Assembly: GCA_948144175.1 (NCBI GenBank)
Contig: CANXME010000233.1
Coordinates: 1,116,001-1,180,000, forward strand
DNA from: Closterium sp. NIES-65
Taxonomy: Eukaryota; Streptophyta; Zygnematophyceae; Desmidiales; Closteriaceae
Length of the DNA stretch: 64,000 bases
Direction of reading: 5' to 3'
Part shown: one piece after another, positions 50,139 through 60,906 of the stretch
How positions within the stretch are numbered: position 1 is the first letter of the stretch
Layout: every line of letters begins with the position of its first letter
Translations under genes and position numbers: made by a program
The notes under the pieces: model-generated
The model's input: the letters and a program-made list of their open reading frames with translations, nothing else
Told to the model about the DNA's origin: nothing
The model's database searches: none

Positions 50139-50524
50139 GAGTACGCCGACATTCGACATATATCTCATTTCCATATTTTTACTCCATCTTATTCTCCTTA
50201 TTTTCCTCTTTCACTTGCACTTTATTCTACCTCAAACGGACTACTATTCTATTTTCTAGAGCTTTCCGATGATTTCACCTTTTTGGCATTTTCGACACCG
50301 ACATTTACATTATACGGCATCGACAGCACCGACAGTGGTGTACAAGGCGTAATCCAAAGTGCCAATGGGCTTTTGTGCTTATGCGCACTTGTGATGATCT
50401 ATTCTAGAAGAGCGTGTTCCCGAAGGTTCTGATTATCTGTTGTTTCTATGTATTTCTGAGTATAAATACGCCTTGTACTCACCTTTAGTGCAACATTCTC
50501 GAGTGGAAATTCGATCATGTGACA

Positions 50525-50821
50525 CCGTTTTTCGGCCCCGCGCGCCACGTCAGCCACCCGCGCAGCTTGCCGCCGGCTCCGCGCGTCGCCTCCTTTGGTG
50601 CGCAACCCGCAATTGCTCCGCGCGCCGCCTTAGGAGCCAGCGTACGGCCAACTGCTGCACCGCGCGCCGCTTTAGAGGCCCACTGCTGCCCTCCGTGCTG
50701 CCTTAGGAGTCCATGCACCGCCACTGCAGTCCGTGCGCCGCCACTGCAGCCTTGCGTACAGCCTCTCCTTGCTTGCCTTTTGCCTTGCCGCCTGCGCATT
50801 AGACTTGCCTACATTGAAAGC
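50525..50821 (+). repeat. G leader, continued
   Basis: GC-rich sequence with GCGCGCCACGTCAGCCACCC and GCGCGCCGCCTTAGGAGCC units, resuming the leader interrupted at 40746 (the same GCGCACCACGTCAGCCGCC motif is left of the insertion). It ends at the gag ATG. Confidence 0.7.
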
Positions 50822-52128
50822 ATGGCCACTCTCAACGTACTCGCGTTCGATCCTGACAGTCGTCCAATAGAGTTTGCCACCTGGCTCGACGACCTGCAAC
50901 TGTTCCTTCTGACTGATGCCAAGGACGGTGTTTCCCTGATCAATTATGTGTCTGGCACTGCCGTTGCTCTTGCTGCCACTGAGCCTGCTCTAGACCGCTC
51001 ACAGTGGCAGACCCGCGATGGTGCTGCGCGCCTCGCTATTCGCAACCATCTGCCGATCACAAAGCGTGTGCATTTTAGCCAGCACAAGACTGCCAATGCA
51101 CTGTACGACGCTGTAGTTGCCCGCTACTCTTACCCAGCCACTACAGCCCTAGGTCCCCTCATGCTACCCTACCTGTTCCCCGACCTATCCTCGTTTACCA
51201 CCGCTGAGGACCTCATCTCTCACCTACGCGCTAGTGACACTCGCCTTCGTGCCGCCCTTCCAGACGAGTTACTCGTAGAGAACCACCCCCTGACGTACTT
51301 CACTCTCTACCTCCTCATCACACGCCTCTCTGACACTCTTCGCTCACTCAGGGACCACTTCTACACCCTAGAACCCCATTCTCTCACTGTCGACGACCTC
51401 GAGAAGCACCTCCTAGCAGCCGAGAAGAACATTCTCGATGTCGGTGCTGCTCGTGGCGCTCCTCGCACTCCCCTCTTTGAGGGGTGCTCCCCCTCCCCTC
51501 TTACCCCCTCCTACGCCTCGCAGCTGCTGCCGTCGACCTCCTTGGTGCTGAGAAGGTTGCAAGTGCTTCCGCTCCTAGTGGGAGGCGCACCGGCTCCATG
51601 GGAGGCAGGGGTAACAGGGGTGGCGGCCGTGGCGGTGGAGGAGGCGGTGGTGGAGACGGCGGGGGAGGTGGAGGTGGTGGGGGGGGTCGTGGAGTGGAGG
51701 TGGTGGTGGGGGTGGTGGTGGTGCTGGGAGCTGTGGCGGTGGCGGCGGCGGTGGTGCCGGAGGGGGGAGTGGTGGTGGCAGCGGTGGTGGGGGCTTGGGT
51801 GAGGCCAGTGGTGGCCAGGGATAGCAGCAACAGCAGCAGCATCAGCGCCAGACCCCCACTTCCCAGTAGCTTCATGACTGGTATGCCGGGCGTGGGGCGT
51901 CTGGGGGTCCTCATCGCTGCCCCTATATCATTCGCGCAGGTCCCCGTGCTGGTCGCCAGTGCACCGGCTTTCACACTGAGTACCGCTGCTTCGCTCGGCT
52001 TAGCGACGCCTCGCGCATCAAGTTTCCTGATGCTACTGAGTTCCCCAACTAGGCAGACCTGCTTAGGCGTGATGTACCTATCTTTGATCTTGACTATGAT
52101 GCTATTCTTGCTGCAATGTATGCATTGA
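50822..52128 (+). pseudogene. gag: G gag and zinc region
   Basis: ATG 50822 starts MATLNVLAFDPDSRPIEFAT, then WLDDLQLFLLTDAKDGVSLI, SQWQTRDGAARLAIRNHLPI, HFSQHKTANALYDAVVARYS, LMLPYLFPDLSSFTTAEDLI and DELLVENHPLTYFTLYLLIT (no poly-C here), to FEGCSPSPLTPS near 51510. A frameshift near 51520 leads to VDLLGAEKVASASAPSGRR and a Gly-rich linker (51600-51800). The zinc motif CPYIIRAGPRAGRQC ... H ... C (51918-51986) has the C-x13-C-x3-H-x4-C spacing, followed by FARLSDASRIKFPDATEFPN-like sequence with a TAG. This gag is the most divergent of the set. Confidence 0.88.
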
Positions 52129-53693
52129 CTGTTAGTGCTGAGGGTGACTGATACTTGTGTGTGCCTCCTGACCCCGGTATAGCTTCAGGTATTGCGCCTG
52201 CAGCGCTAGGTGCTAGTGAGTCTGCTCTCCCTGGTATTAAGTCCGCACAGGCCTTGCACACCTTTACACTTGACTTTGGTGCTTCTCGCTGTTTCTTTCG
52301 CGATAATACCACAGTCACTCCCCTCCCTGCACCTGTCCCTGTCTCACTGGCTGACCCCTCTGAGGGCCCAATGCTTGCACAGTCCTCCACTGTGCTCTCG
52401 TGTCCGGCGGTCCCGTCTGGTGAGCTGTCTGGTCTCCACCTCCCTTCGTTCTCTACGAACTTGGTGAGCAACGCCCTCCTTCATGATCATTGGGTTGACA
52501 CCTTTACTCCTGGAGGACAGCGTGTGGCAATCTGCACGTGCTCCCGGACCGGCCGTCACCTGCCCACGTTCACGCGTGCGCCTGGGTCTAGTCTGTACAC
52601 CCTCGCCACTACGCCGCACTACGTCCCTTTGTCTCCCCCGTTGTACGCGTCTGCTAAGGTAACTACCCAGTGTGAGTGTCGCCGCTTGTCGCACAGCACT
52701 CTCCTATGGCACCACCGCCTTGGTCACCCCTCCCTGCCTCGCCTTCGTAGCATGCACTCTCGCTTCCTGGTCTCTGGCCTTCCTAGGTCTCTGCCTGCCC
52801 TCCCTCCCTCGCCTGCGCCGCCCTACATTCCCTGCGTCGAGGGGCAGCAGCGTGCCGCTCCTCACTCCTCCTCGTTCCCTCCCACAGAGGCTCCACTGCA
52901 GACTCTCCATCTGGACGTGTGGGCCCAAGCCCGCGTCCGTGGACAGGGCCACGAGCGGTACTTCTTGCTGGTCGTCGACGACTACACGCGTTACACCACG
53001 GTCTTCCCTTTGAAGCGCAAGGGGGAGGTCCTTGATGTTTTGATCCCCTGGATCCGCACTGTTCGTCTCCAGCTCCACGAGCGGTTCCACTCGGACTTTC
53101 TTGTCCTGCGTCTGCACTCTGACAAGGGTGGTGAGTTCTCTTCAGACCTCTTGGCAGCCTTTTGTGCGGAGCACTGCATCCGCCAGACGTTCACGCTTCC
53201 GGCCTCTCCGCAGCAGAATGGGGTTGCTGAGCGCCGCATTGGCTTAGTCATGGAGGTCGCTCGTACCTCCATAATCAATGCAGCTGCCCCCCATTTTCTC
53301 TGGCCGTTTGCGGTCCGGTACGTCGCGCATCAGCTCAACCTTTGGCCCCGTGTCTCCTTGCCGGAGACCTCGCCCACACTGCTGTGGACGGGAAAGGTTG
53401 GCGATGGGTCTGGGGTGCTCGTGCCTTTGTCCACGATACCACCGCGGACAAGCTCTCCGCTTGCGCCATTCCGTGCGTCTTCCTTGGCTTTGTCCTTGAC
53501 GCACCTGGCTGGCAGTTTTACGACCCCGCCTTGTGCCGTGTCTTTCCGTCTCAGGACGTCACCTTTGACGAGTCGGTCCCCATTTACCGTCTGTTTCCCT
53601 ACGGCACGGCCCCTCGCCCCCACCCGCCCCCCCGCCGCTCTTTCTCGCCGCGGGTCCTCCCCAGGTAGACCCTCCCGTGCATGCGCCTGTTGA
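52129..53693 (+). CDS. pol: G protease and integrase (open block)
   Basis: Frame 0 is open from 52155 to 53693 (512 codons). Protease HTFTLDFGASRCFFRDNTTV has DFG instead of DSG. Then LADPSEGPMLAQSSTVLSCP, ICTCSRTGRHLPTFTRAPGS, HHCC domain LLWHHRLGHPSLPRL...YIPCVEG, integrase LHLDVWAQARVRGQGHERYF (normally WGPARV), VVDDYTRYTTVFPLKRKGEV, LRLHSDKGGEFSSDLLAAFC, SPQQNGVAERRIGLVMEVAR and FLWPFAVRYVAHQLNLWPRV. Near 53405 a deletion removes RFQVWS-type residues and changes frame, so the end of the open block is out of phase. Catalytic D, D, E are retained. Confidence 0.9.
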
Positions 53694-54756
53694 GATCACT
53701 GGTGACTCAGGTCCTGCTAGGGCTGGTGCTGTCTTTAGGGGTGCTGGGCCTAGGGGTGCGGGGCTTGGAGGTGAGGAGCCTGCGCATGAGGACCCAGGAG
53801 GTACTGAGCCGAATGGTGCGGAGATGGGGGCGCTGAGCCTCAACGTGAGGAGCCTGGAGGTCCTGAGCCTGGGGGTGCTATGTCTGGAGGTGCTGAGCCC
53901 AAGCGTGAGGAACCTGGGGGTACGTACTGAGTCTCGGGGTGCGACGCATAAGGGTTCTGAGTCTGCTGCTGCGCGGTCTCCTTGGAGTGGCCGCCTTCGT
54001 CCGAATGTGCCTCTCACCTCACAGGAGCTGCACAACTGGTTTGGTCGCCGTCAGGGTCGTGCTTTTGGAGCTCGGGGCTCTGCTGCTGGAGGTACTTCTG
54101 CTGACGTCACCGGAGCTGGGAGTGGTGCTAGTCCTTTGTCTACTGGAGGTGCTGGAGTCGCTGGTCCCGAAGGTGCTCGTACTGTTGCTACTGGAGGCAC
54201 TGAGGCTAGAGACCCTGGGCCTGGAGGTGCCGGTTCTTGGGGTGCTGCAGCTGGTGGAGCTAGTCCTGGAGGAGCTGGCGCTGAGGGTTCTGGAGTTGTT
54301 GGAGGTGCTGGAGCTGCTGAGGGTACTGGAGCTGCTGGAGGTGCTGGAGCTGCTGAGGGTTCTGGAGCTGCTGGAGGTGCTGGAGCTGCTGAGGGTTCTG
54401 GAGCTGCTGGAGGTGCTGGAGCTACTGAGGGTACTGGAGCTGCTGGAGGTGCTGGAGCTGCTGGTGCTGGTGGCACTCCACAGCCGCGCTTGTTCTTCGC
54501 TCCGGCGTCTTCGTCGTCTCAGCCGCCGCTTGACACTGCGCTTTGCCAGGTTCTCTGTCTCCCTTCGTCTATTGGTCTTCCGTTACAGTCTGGCTCACCG
54601 CTGCTTGCTCCTTCTCCTTACAGTGAGCAGATAGGGGGCCTTGCTAAGCGTCGTGAGCCTGCGTCGCGTCCTGTCTTGCCTGTCCATTCTGGTCGTTCCG
54701 GTCGTCATGTTCCTCATCCGCGTCAGCCGGCTGTCCCCGGCACCCACCTTGTAGTC
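53677..54756 (+). pseudogene. pol: G integrase-RT linker
   Basis: HAPVEITGDSGPARAGAVF, then Gly/Ala/Glu/Pro repeats broken by a frame change (53820-53930), SAAARSPWSGRLRPNVPLTS, QELHNWFGRRQG, a Gly-Ala array with the 36-bp unit GGAGCTGCTGAGGGTTCTGG (54290-54470), PRLFFAPASSSSQPP and GGLAKRREPASRPVLPVHSG. Interrupted in VPGTHLVV by solo LTR S. Confidence 0.82.
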
Positions 54757-55124
54757 TGTGAGAGTATGCCACCTATGCTTGCTTGCCTTTACTTTATCAT
54801 AATATTTCTAGCATAGGATAACCATATGCATGCATGAATTGCTTGATTTCCTAGGCTAGGTGCTTTCCTATATTTTATTATAGTTATAGCACCGAGCTAG
54901 GTTACATGCACCGAATTCTGGCCTTTTCGGTTGCCACCGAATTGCCTTCTACCGAATTTGGTAAGGGTCTGTTTGGGATGCTACGCGGCCCGCGGAACCT
55001 TCGCGTAACACCTGGTTACAGGGCCTTGTATCGAGCCTATACATAGCCTCGTGTTATCCCAAGTGATCATTCAATTCGACTCAAATCTCATTCTCTTTTC
55101 CGAGCTCGATCCTAGATCCTCACA
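54757..55124 (+). mobile_element. Solo LTR S (368 bp)
   Basis: Starts TGTGAGAGTATGCC and ends AGATCCTCACA; TGTGAG and CTCACA are inverted ends. Flanked by a perfect 5-bp target duplication TAGTC (54752-54756 and 55125-55129) within G codons for THLVVRR. AT-rich, no coding motif. It contains CTATACATAGCC (55035-55046), possibly TATA-like, and three ACCGAATT repeats (54909-54958). Interpretation: LTR-LTR recombination left one LTR of a family unrelated to the 130-bp copia LTRs; H appears to be a relative. Confidence 0.85.
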
Positions 55125-55499
55125 TAGTCCGTCGTCCTTCCTCTCCTCCGCAGCGTGTTCCTCTGCCTTCTCCCCCTGCGCCCTCTCTGCCTGACATTGC
55201 GGACCCTAAGTCCGACCAATTTAGTACTGAGCACCCTAATTTCACGTGTCTGTTAGCCACTGTGGTCACTGACCCGTCGTTTGAGTCCACTACAGCGTCA
55301 GCGCTAGTCCTGACCTTGCGTACCCTCTTGGCCTTCTGGCTCGCTACGTGGCTCCTGGTCGGTATCGAAAGGTGGACATGGATGTTGCTAAGAGGGTGCT
55401 GCGCTACTTGTGGAGTACATCAAGCATGGGGCTCGTGCTTGGAGGATGGGGCGACGTTGTCCTCACTTGTCACTCGGACGCTTCTTGAGTTGATGACCA
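55125..55499 (+). pseudogene. pol: G pol: RT deleted, RNase H fragment
   Basis: The RT lead-in resumes (LATVVTDPSFESTTASALV) and at about 55309 jumps to DLAYPLGLLARYVAPGRYRK, VDMDVAKRVLRYLWSTSSMG, LVLGGWGDVVLTCHSDAS; the whole RVT_2 domain (about 1.1 kb in D) is deleted. HSDAS is followed by TGA (W to stop) and VDDH, where element I enters (target GACCA at 55495-55499). Confidence 0.87.
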
Positions 55500-55655
55500 T
55501 GTGAAAATTAGAACGAGAATGAATGAACTATGAAACAGTTGGGTACAAGTACTAACCCTAATTAGGTTGTACCCCTTATGGGCTACCCCACTACAGCCTA
55601 CACAGATGTATAAGCTATATGTTCTGACACACCCCCATAGACAAAGTGGGGGAGA
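55500..55655 (-). repeat. I 3' LTR (55500-55629) and polypurine hairpin
   Basis: Minus-strand start TGTCAGAACATATAGC at 55629, end CGTTCTAATTTTCACA at 55500. Core palindrome at 55569-55586. Adjacent CCCCCATAGACAAAGTGGGG (55632-55651) is the conserved hairpin. Confidence 0.88.
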
Positions 55656-55828
55656 ACAAGTGGTCACAAGACCAGTCAAACAAAGCAAAGCAAGCTCAGG
55701 GTGGATCACAAAGTCACCACACAGTTCGAGCACAAGAGCAAGGCCACAAGGCCAGTTCACATGCAAGATCATATATACAAAGGTAAACAAGCAAGTGCAG
55801 GTATAGAAAGAGTATAGTACAAACAAGA

Positions 55829-57480
55829 TCAAGAAGTGAGAAAGTGAGGCCAGGTAGGCACAAGACCTAGCAAAGTACAGAAGCGCTGATGATCACAAAG
55901 CGGAAGGGCCTTGGTGAAGATATCAACAGTGTTGGCCTCAGAGGCCACGTAGGTGAGGCGTAGCTGACCACGCTGCTGCAGCTCACGAGCCAGGAAGTAG
56001 CGGAGAGCAATGTGCTTCGTTCTATGCTCCAGTCTGTGCTCCTAACACAAGGCCAGCATGGCCCTTTTGTCTACGTAAAGAACTGGAGGAGAACGAGGCG
56101 GCTCTCCTAGGTCAGTCACAAGGTAGGTGAGCCAGCGTAGCTCCTGTGCAGCCATGGCCCCTACGTAGATCTCAGCCTCACAACTAGAGCTGGGAACAGA
56201 AGACGAGCGGGTAGACCGCCACGAAACAGAGCCGGAGCCAAGGCTGAAGGTGTAACCCTGTGACGAGCGCTGCAGAGCCTGATCATCAGCCCAAGAAGCG
56301 TCAGCATGACCTGTGAGGACCACTGGACTATGCCCTCCAAGCACTTGCCCCATGCCCGACGTACTGCACACGTAGCGCAACACCCTCTTTGCTGCAGCCA
56401 TGTGCTCTGGTCGGTGTCTCCCAGGAGCAACATAGCGCGACAAGATGCTAAGAGGGTATGCAAGGTCAGGTCGTGTGCAGGTCATAGGGTACATGAGGCA
56501 GCCAGCAAGCTCTGGGTACAGGCCACTCGACTCTACGGACTCATCCGAAGGCAGAGCTGAGAGCGAGTGGTGAGTAGACAGAGGAGTGGCCTGAGGCGAG
56601 GAGTACGTGAAGCCGAAGTGCTGAAGGACCCACTGCACCATGTGTGACTGAGTCAGAGTAATGGTGCGCTGTGCTCTATCCCGAGTGATCTGCAAGCCAA
56701 GGTAGCTGCGCAGTTCACCCAGGTCTGTGCATATGTGTCTCTTCTGCAGCTCCGACTTCACGTGGGCGAGTCCTGTAGTGTCAGCAGTGGCAAAGACCAA
56801 GTCGTCGACGTACACGAGGATGTAGAACGGCGACAAAGAGGTGTCGGTGCGCAGAAACAGCAACGGGCCGGCTGTAGAAGGAGCAAACCCAAGAGCCCCA
56901 AGTGTAGTCCTTAGTGTGTCGTGCCACTCACGAGGCGCCTTGCGAAGACCGTAGACTAGCCGCCGAAGCTCCACTGGGTACCAGGAGGAAACGACCCAGT
57001 GAAGCTAGGTGGGCGGCGCAGCCAGATCTCCTCGTGCAGGCTGCCCTGCAGAAAAGCTGTGCTGAAGTCAAGAGAGTGAAGCTTGTAGTCGCGCTGGGCG
57101 GCTATGTGCAGTAGCACCCGAAGAGTGGTCATCTTCGGGGTGGGAGAGAAGGTCTGAAAGTAGTCAACTCCCTGCCGCTGACTTAAGCCTCGAGCCATGT
57201 AACGCGCCTTGAAGACAGACAGATAACCCGGGGACCGCTTCACCCTGAAAATCCACATGCCAATGACGATGTTCGCCCCAGGTGGGGGAACCTCGTCGAC
57301 GTAGGTGCCTGTGGACTTCCAGGAAGCCATCTTTGCGTCCATGGCTTACTGCCACTGAGAGGAGTAGGGACCCTTGATCGCCTCATCATACAATCGAGGA
57401 GTCGGGATGTCTGGTGCATCTGGGTCTCCCTTAGGGGCAATCAGCGTGGACACGAGATGGGGCAAAGCAGCAGCAAAGCA
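55829..57480 (-). pseudogene. pol: I reverse transcriptase and RNase H
   Basis: Minus strand. MDAKMASWKSTGTYVDEVPP, ANIVIGMWIFRVKRSPGYLS, FSPTPKMTTLRVLLHIAAQR, LDFSTAFLQGSLHEEIWLRR in one frame to about 56960; a frameshift (GTQWSFGG / ELRRLVYGLRKAPREWHDTL) leads to a second frame open from 56974 to 56042 with YVDD at 56812-56801, LTQSHMVQWVLQHFGFTYSS and RNase H HADASWADDQALQRSSQGYT, SSSCEAEIYVGAMAAQELRW. TAG 56044-56042 replaces the same codon that is TGA in D (LALC-stop). It continues to the natural TGA ending at 55829. Confidence 0.9.
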
Positions 57481-57943
57481 CTAGAACTCCTCCTGCCTGT
57501 CCTCAAGGACGTCCGTGCTCAGAGCACACTCACCCCCGACGGACGGAGGAGAGACAGACTCAGACTCAGCAACGAGACTGGCAGCGTAGTCTAGATGACA
57601 GTGAGCAGCGAAGTCGACAAGCTCAGCAACAAGGGCAGATGAAGTAGTGGACTCAAAGGAAGGGTCAGTCACAATAGTAGCAAGAAGGCGCGTGACCGAA
57701 CGAAGGGAGTCAGACTTCGGGTCAGGAAGAGAAGGAAGAGAGGACTCTGGAGGAGACGGCAACGGGACACGCAGAGGAGTAGTGGAAGGACACAGCGCCA
57801 TCCGGTGTGTGCCGGGGACCGCAGGAGCATGCGGACGCGCAGCACAACGACTAGTGCGAGCAGTACAAACAGGAGACGCAGGATGAGACGCAGGCTCACG
57901 ACGCTCAGCAAGACCTCCAGTAGGACCAATGTAGGGAGAAGGA
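57481..57943 (-). pseudogene. pol: I RT lead-in, cut by J
   Basis: Minus strand. SLPDPKSDSLRSVTRLLATI, SFESTTSSALVAELVDFAAH, SPPSVGGECALSTDVLEDRQ, EEF, then TAG 57483-57481 (CAG), CFAAALPHLVSTLIAPKGDP and DAPDIPTPRLYDEAIKGPYS. Upstream ERREPASHPASPVCTARTS and VPGTHRMALCPSTTPLRVPL reach the J insertion at 57943. Confidence 0.85.
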
Positions 57944-58629
57944 TGTTATAGTCATAGTAGGCTCCAATGTGCATAAAACGAAGGATAGAGCGCACAGTCG
58001 GATTTCTACACAGCCGTTTCAAACGTTCATAGCGATCTGCTCACAGCTCTAAATGACTTCATTCAACTTGGATCAGGAGCGCCTTGATGTCGCCTAAAAT
58101 AGGCAATTGAAATCGCACGCTTTCATTAAGAACTGAGGACACAACGTCGGTTTGAACGAACAGCACTATGGCAGCAACATGCTCTTAGAACACAAGATAG
58201 GAAGAGTTAGGAAGTGTTACGAGTTGGGAATGACTCCCAGCTCCTACAAACCCCAAGAGCCGAGGTACAGTGATGTGGAACAGTGCCACAGTATCCCCAA
58301 CCACGAATGGTCTCGAAACTACCCTTCACTAGGGCCTACACCAAGTGAAATGTTACACTACACAAAGTAATGTAACTATCTTCAATATCTTGAGGTGCAC
58401 CCTTTTGGCGAGCTTCGAAATCACTCGAGGCTTGACACAAAGGCTCGGGCTCTTCATCACAATAACTCGCTATTGACTCGAGACACACACTCGACATCAT
58501 GACTCAACATTCACACACAATTATAAGCATGAAATATATATTATCCCATGCCCTCATACCATTCCATATACACACAGATGCACCCACACGGACAACAAGC
58601 CGAGTGCAAACCGTAGGGTTGCACCAACA
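57944..58629 (-). repeat. J 3' LTR (686 bp)
   Basis: Minus-strand start TGTTGGTGCAACCC at 58629, end GACTATAACA at 57944. Relative to the 5' LTR it lacks about 141 bp (between the TCATCACA and ATAACTCGC motifs, near 58462) and shows roughly 10% differences in the parts compared. Confidence 0.9.
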
Positions 58630-58630
58630 G

Positions 58631-60892
58631 CTAGTTCGGGTTGTCGGGGTGGCCGTAGTGGGAGTCGTCCTTGTAGTTCATTGCAGTGGAGTATGGCATG
58701 GTGAGGGAGTGCCGAATACCATTCTTCTTCAGCCACAACCCAAACTCCCTGCTCAGGAACTCTCCCCCTCGATCGGTGCAGATTGACTTGACTAGACGAT
58801 CTTGTTGCCGCTCCACCATCGGGAATCAATCCGTCTTCAACGTTTCAGCCACGTCGCTCTTATTGGCCAGCACATACACCCAAGTCATGCGGGTGTAGAC
58901 GTCGACAATGGTGAGAAAATACTCAGCTCCAGCAGCTCCAAGCTTCAGGAGGCCCACCACGTCCATCACCACCTCATCAAGCGGTGCCTTAGCCATCGCC
59001 TCCGAACTAGAGAACGGGAATCGGGTGAACTTGGCTTGCATGCACGTCGGGCAGCCAAGTACCTCATTGGGCTCCCCCTTCACACGTATGCCAGCAACCA
59101 TCTCATTCTTCACTAGCTGCTGCAAGATGGGCAGGGCCACATCCCCCATGCGCCGATGCAAGGTCAGCCAATCACACTCCCCCGTAGCCGAAGTTGGATT
59201 GGAGAATGCCGCGCTCGCAATAGCGCCCCACATACTCTCTCCGTAGTCCTCCTCCGCTGCTGCCTTGGGGTTCTTCTCACCCTTTTGCTGCTCCTTGGCT
59301 GCTGCACCTCTCTCCATAGGTTCACCAAGCATGCTAGTCCCTCCAAGTTTGCACTTCTTGGGCTCCTTCTCCTTAGCGCGACCGTCCGCGCAATCGCCGC
59401 TACCAATCGCTCCACCTTTGGTGCTGACGCTTGCTGCCACTTGCTTCTCCTTAGGCATTGGGACCACAGAGATCTGCCACATCTCGTTGTAGACATCTCT
59501 GGCCTCATGAAGGTCCCAAAGAATCCGATCGCCAAGCCTTGCGGTGTAGGTCTTGGCTCCCTTCGAGTTCGTGTCCATGCCGGCCTTTGCCAACCGCCGC
59601 ACGGAAATCAGGTTGGCAGCAAGGCTGGGCACCCAAAGCACATTCTTGAGGCCCACCATCTTCCCATCAGCACCCTTAAACATGGCCTTGCCCATGCCTT
59701 TCACCTCCGCTCACTGCCCCAAAGCCGATGTGACATGCTTCACCGGTGACGGTTCGAGTTCGGTGAGCAAGTCCGGGCGAGGTGTCATGCTATAGGTAGC
59801 GCCACTATCGATCGCCCAATAGTCCAGAGGGTGTAGGGTCATCTTCCCCACAGCTGCTGGCTCCTCAAAGCCTTCATCCTTCTCTGGACCAGTCGGTACT
59901 TGCGTCGACACGAAGTAGAATAGACCCGGGTACCGATCGTTGCTCGGGTCCTTGTCATTGTCTCCGCTCGTCATGTTTGCAGCTCCGCCACCGCGACCGC
60001 CACGACCTCCACGGCCTCTTCCTCTCCCTCCTCCTGCTCCTCTACCCTCCTGGCCTTGAGCAGGGGTCCAACCATCAGGGAGCTTGTAGCAATCACGCCA
60101 CATATGTTCGCTCTTGTGGCAATAATGGCATTCGCCGTCGAATCGGCCGCGACCGCGCCCGTAGCTCGCTGCCCCAGCGCCATCCGCACTCGCCAACTCA
60201 CAGCGGCGGAAATCCTCTTGAAGGATAGCTCGCTTCACATCTTCGAGCGAGAGGTAGGGCAAGTCGCGATTCAGGTTGATGATGAGCGAGGACCATGATT
60301 CAGGGAGTAGGGCCAGCAAATTGGTCTTCTTTTAGAGCTCACTATAGTTCAAATCAGCTCCCTCAAGCCACGTCAACAAGCCAAAGAATTTCTGCACCCC
60401 TTCTTCAACCGCTTCATCCTCTTCAATTCGTAACGTCGCCATTTGCCGTTCCAACACCACAGCTACCGCAGCTGTTGCAGGAGCGTGTACACCCTTGAGA
60501 GCAGCCCATGCCTTTGGTCCCTTCTCTGGTTCACGCTGGAAAGGCTTGATGTGACGGATTTGGCTGCTCCCCAACGCTTGCCCAAGTAGGAGGTAGCCTT
60601 GTGCGCTCTTCCGCACCCACGGGCTCTTCTCCGGGTCGTTCTCGGGACGCTTCTCCGTTCCTTCCATTACCTCCAGCAGGTCATAGTGGTCAAATATGTT
60701 CACCATTCTGAAGGACCACTGAGCAAAGTTGTCACCATTGAACTTGTCAAGGCCAAACACTCTTAGCTCATCCCTAGATGGGCCAACACTTGGTTGCACG
60801 GGCGTCGTGGTTGAATCACGAGGTTGGCCTTGAGCTTGGGCTTCTCCTCTACCACCAACACCTCTGCCACCCCTTTCCTCAGGTCCAGCCAT
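58631..60892 (-). pseudogene. pol: J gag-protease-integrase polyprotein, 3 stops
   Basis: ATG at 60892 (MAGPEERGGRGVGGRGEAQ), 33 nt after the primer site. One frame to TAG 58631. Gag: FGLDKFNGDNFAQWSFRMVN, TEKRPENDPEKSPWVRKSAQ, LLPESWSSLIINLNRDLPYL. Zinc knuckle CHYCHKSEHMWRDC (about 60130-60089, standard C-x2-C-x4-H-x4-C). Protease YWAIDSGATYSMTP (about 59800). Pre-integrase KNVLWVPSLAANLISVRRLA, DWLTLHRRMGDVALPILQQL, GCPTCMQAKFTRFPF; integrase VMDVVGLLKLGAAGAEYFLT, ICTDRGGEFLSREFGLWLKK and MPYSTAMN. Stops: TAA 60334-60332, TGA 59713-59711, TGA 58828-58826. After PYSTAMN the sequence jumps to YKDDSHYGHPDNPN and a stop, an in-frame loss of the last integrase part, RT and RNase H. Confidence 0.93.
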
Positions 60893-60906
60893 TGTCGAAA
60901 CTGCTC

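Larger units (their letters stand above)
40747..50524 (+). mobile_element. Insertion H (solo-LTR-like), split by F and D
   Basis: TGTGAGAGTA at 40747-40756 and, after F, GAGTACGCCGACATTCGAC at 50139 onward join to TGTGAGAGTACGCC, matching the start of solo LTR S (TGTGAGAGTATGCC, 13 of 14). The resulting AT-rich 390-bp unit ends near TTCGATCATGTGACA (50524) and interrupts the GC-rich leader of G, which resumes at once (CCGTTTTTCGGCCCCGCGCG). A TATA-like GAGTATAAATACGCC lies at 50457-50471. No target duplication was found (CCTGG left, CCGTT right), so the exact right end is uncertain; a solo LTR is the best reading. Confidence 0.55.

Noticed and set aside
40752..50143. F and D as one element with long LTRs
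   Set aside because: D has its own LTRs, primer site and polypurine tract on the opposite strand, and F has its own perfect duplication.
58631..60892. J as a host gene
   Set aside because: It contains a gag zinc knuckle, aspartic protease and integrase, and is bounded by LTRs with an AAGGA duplication.
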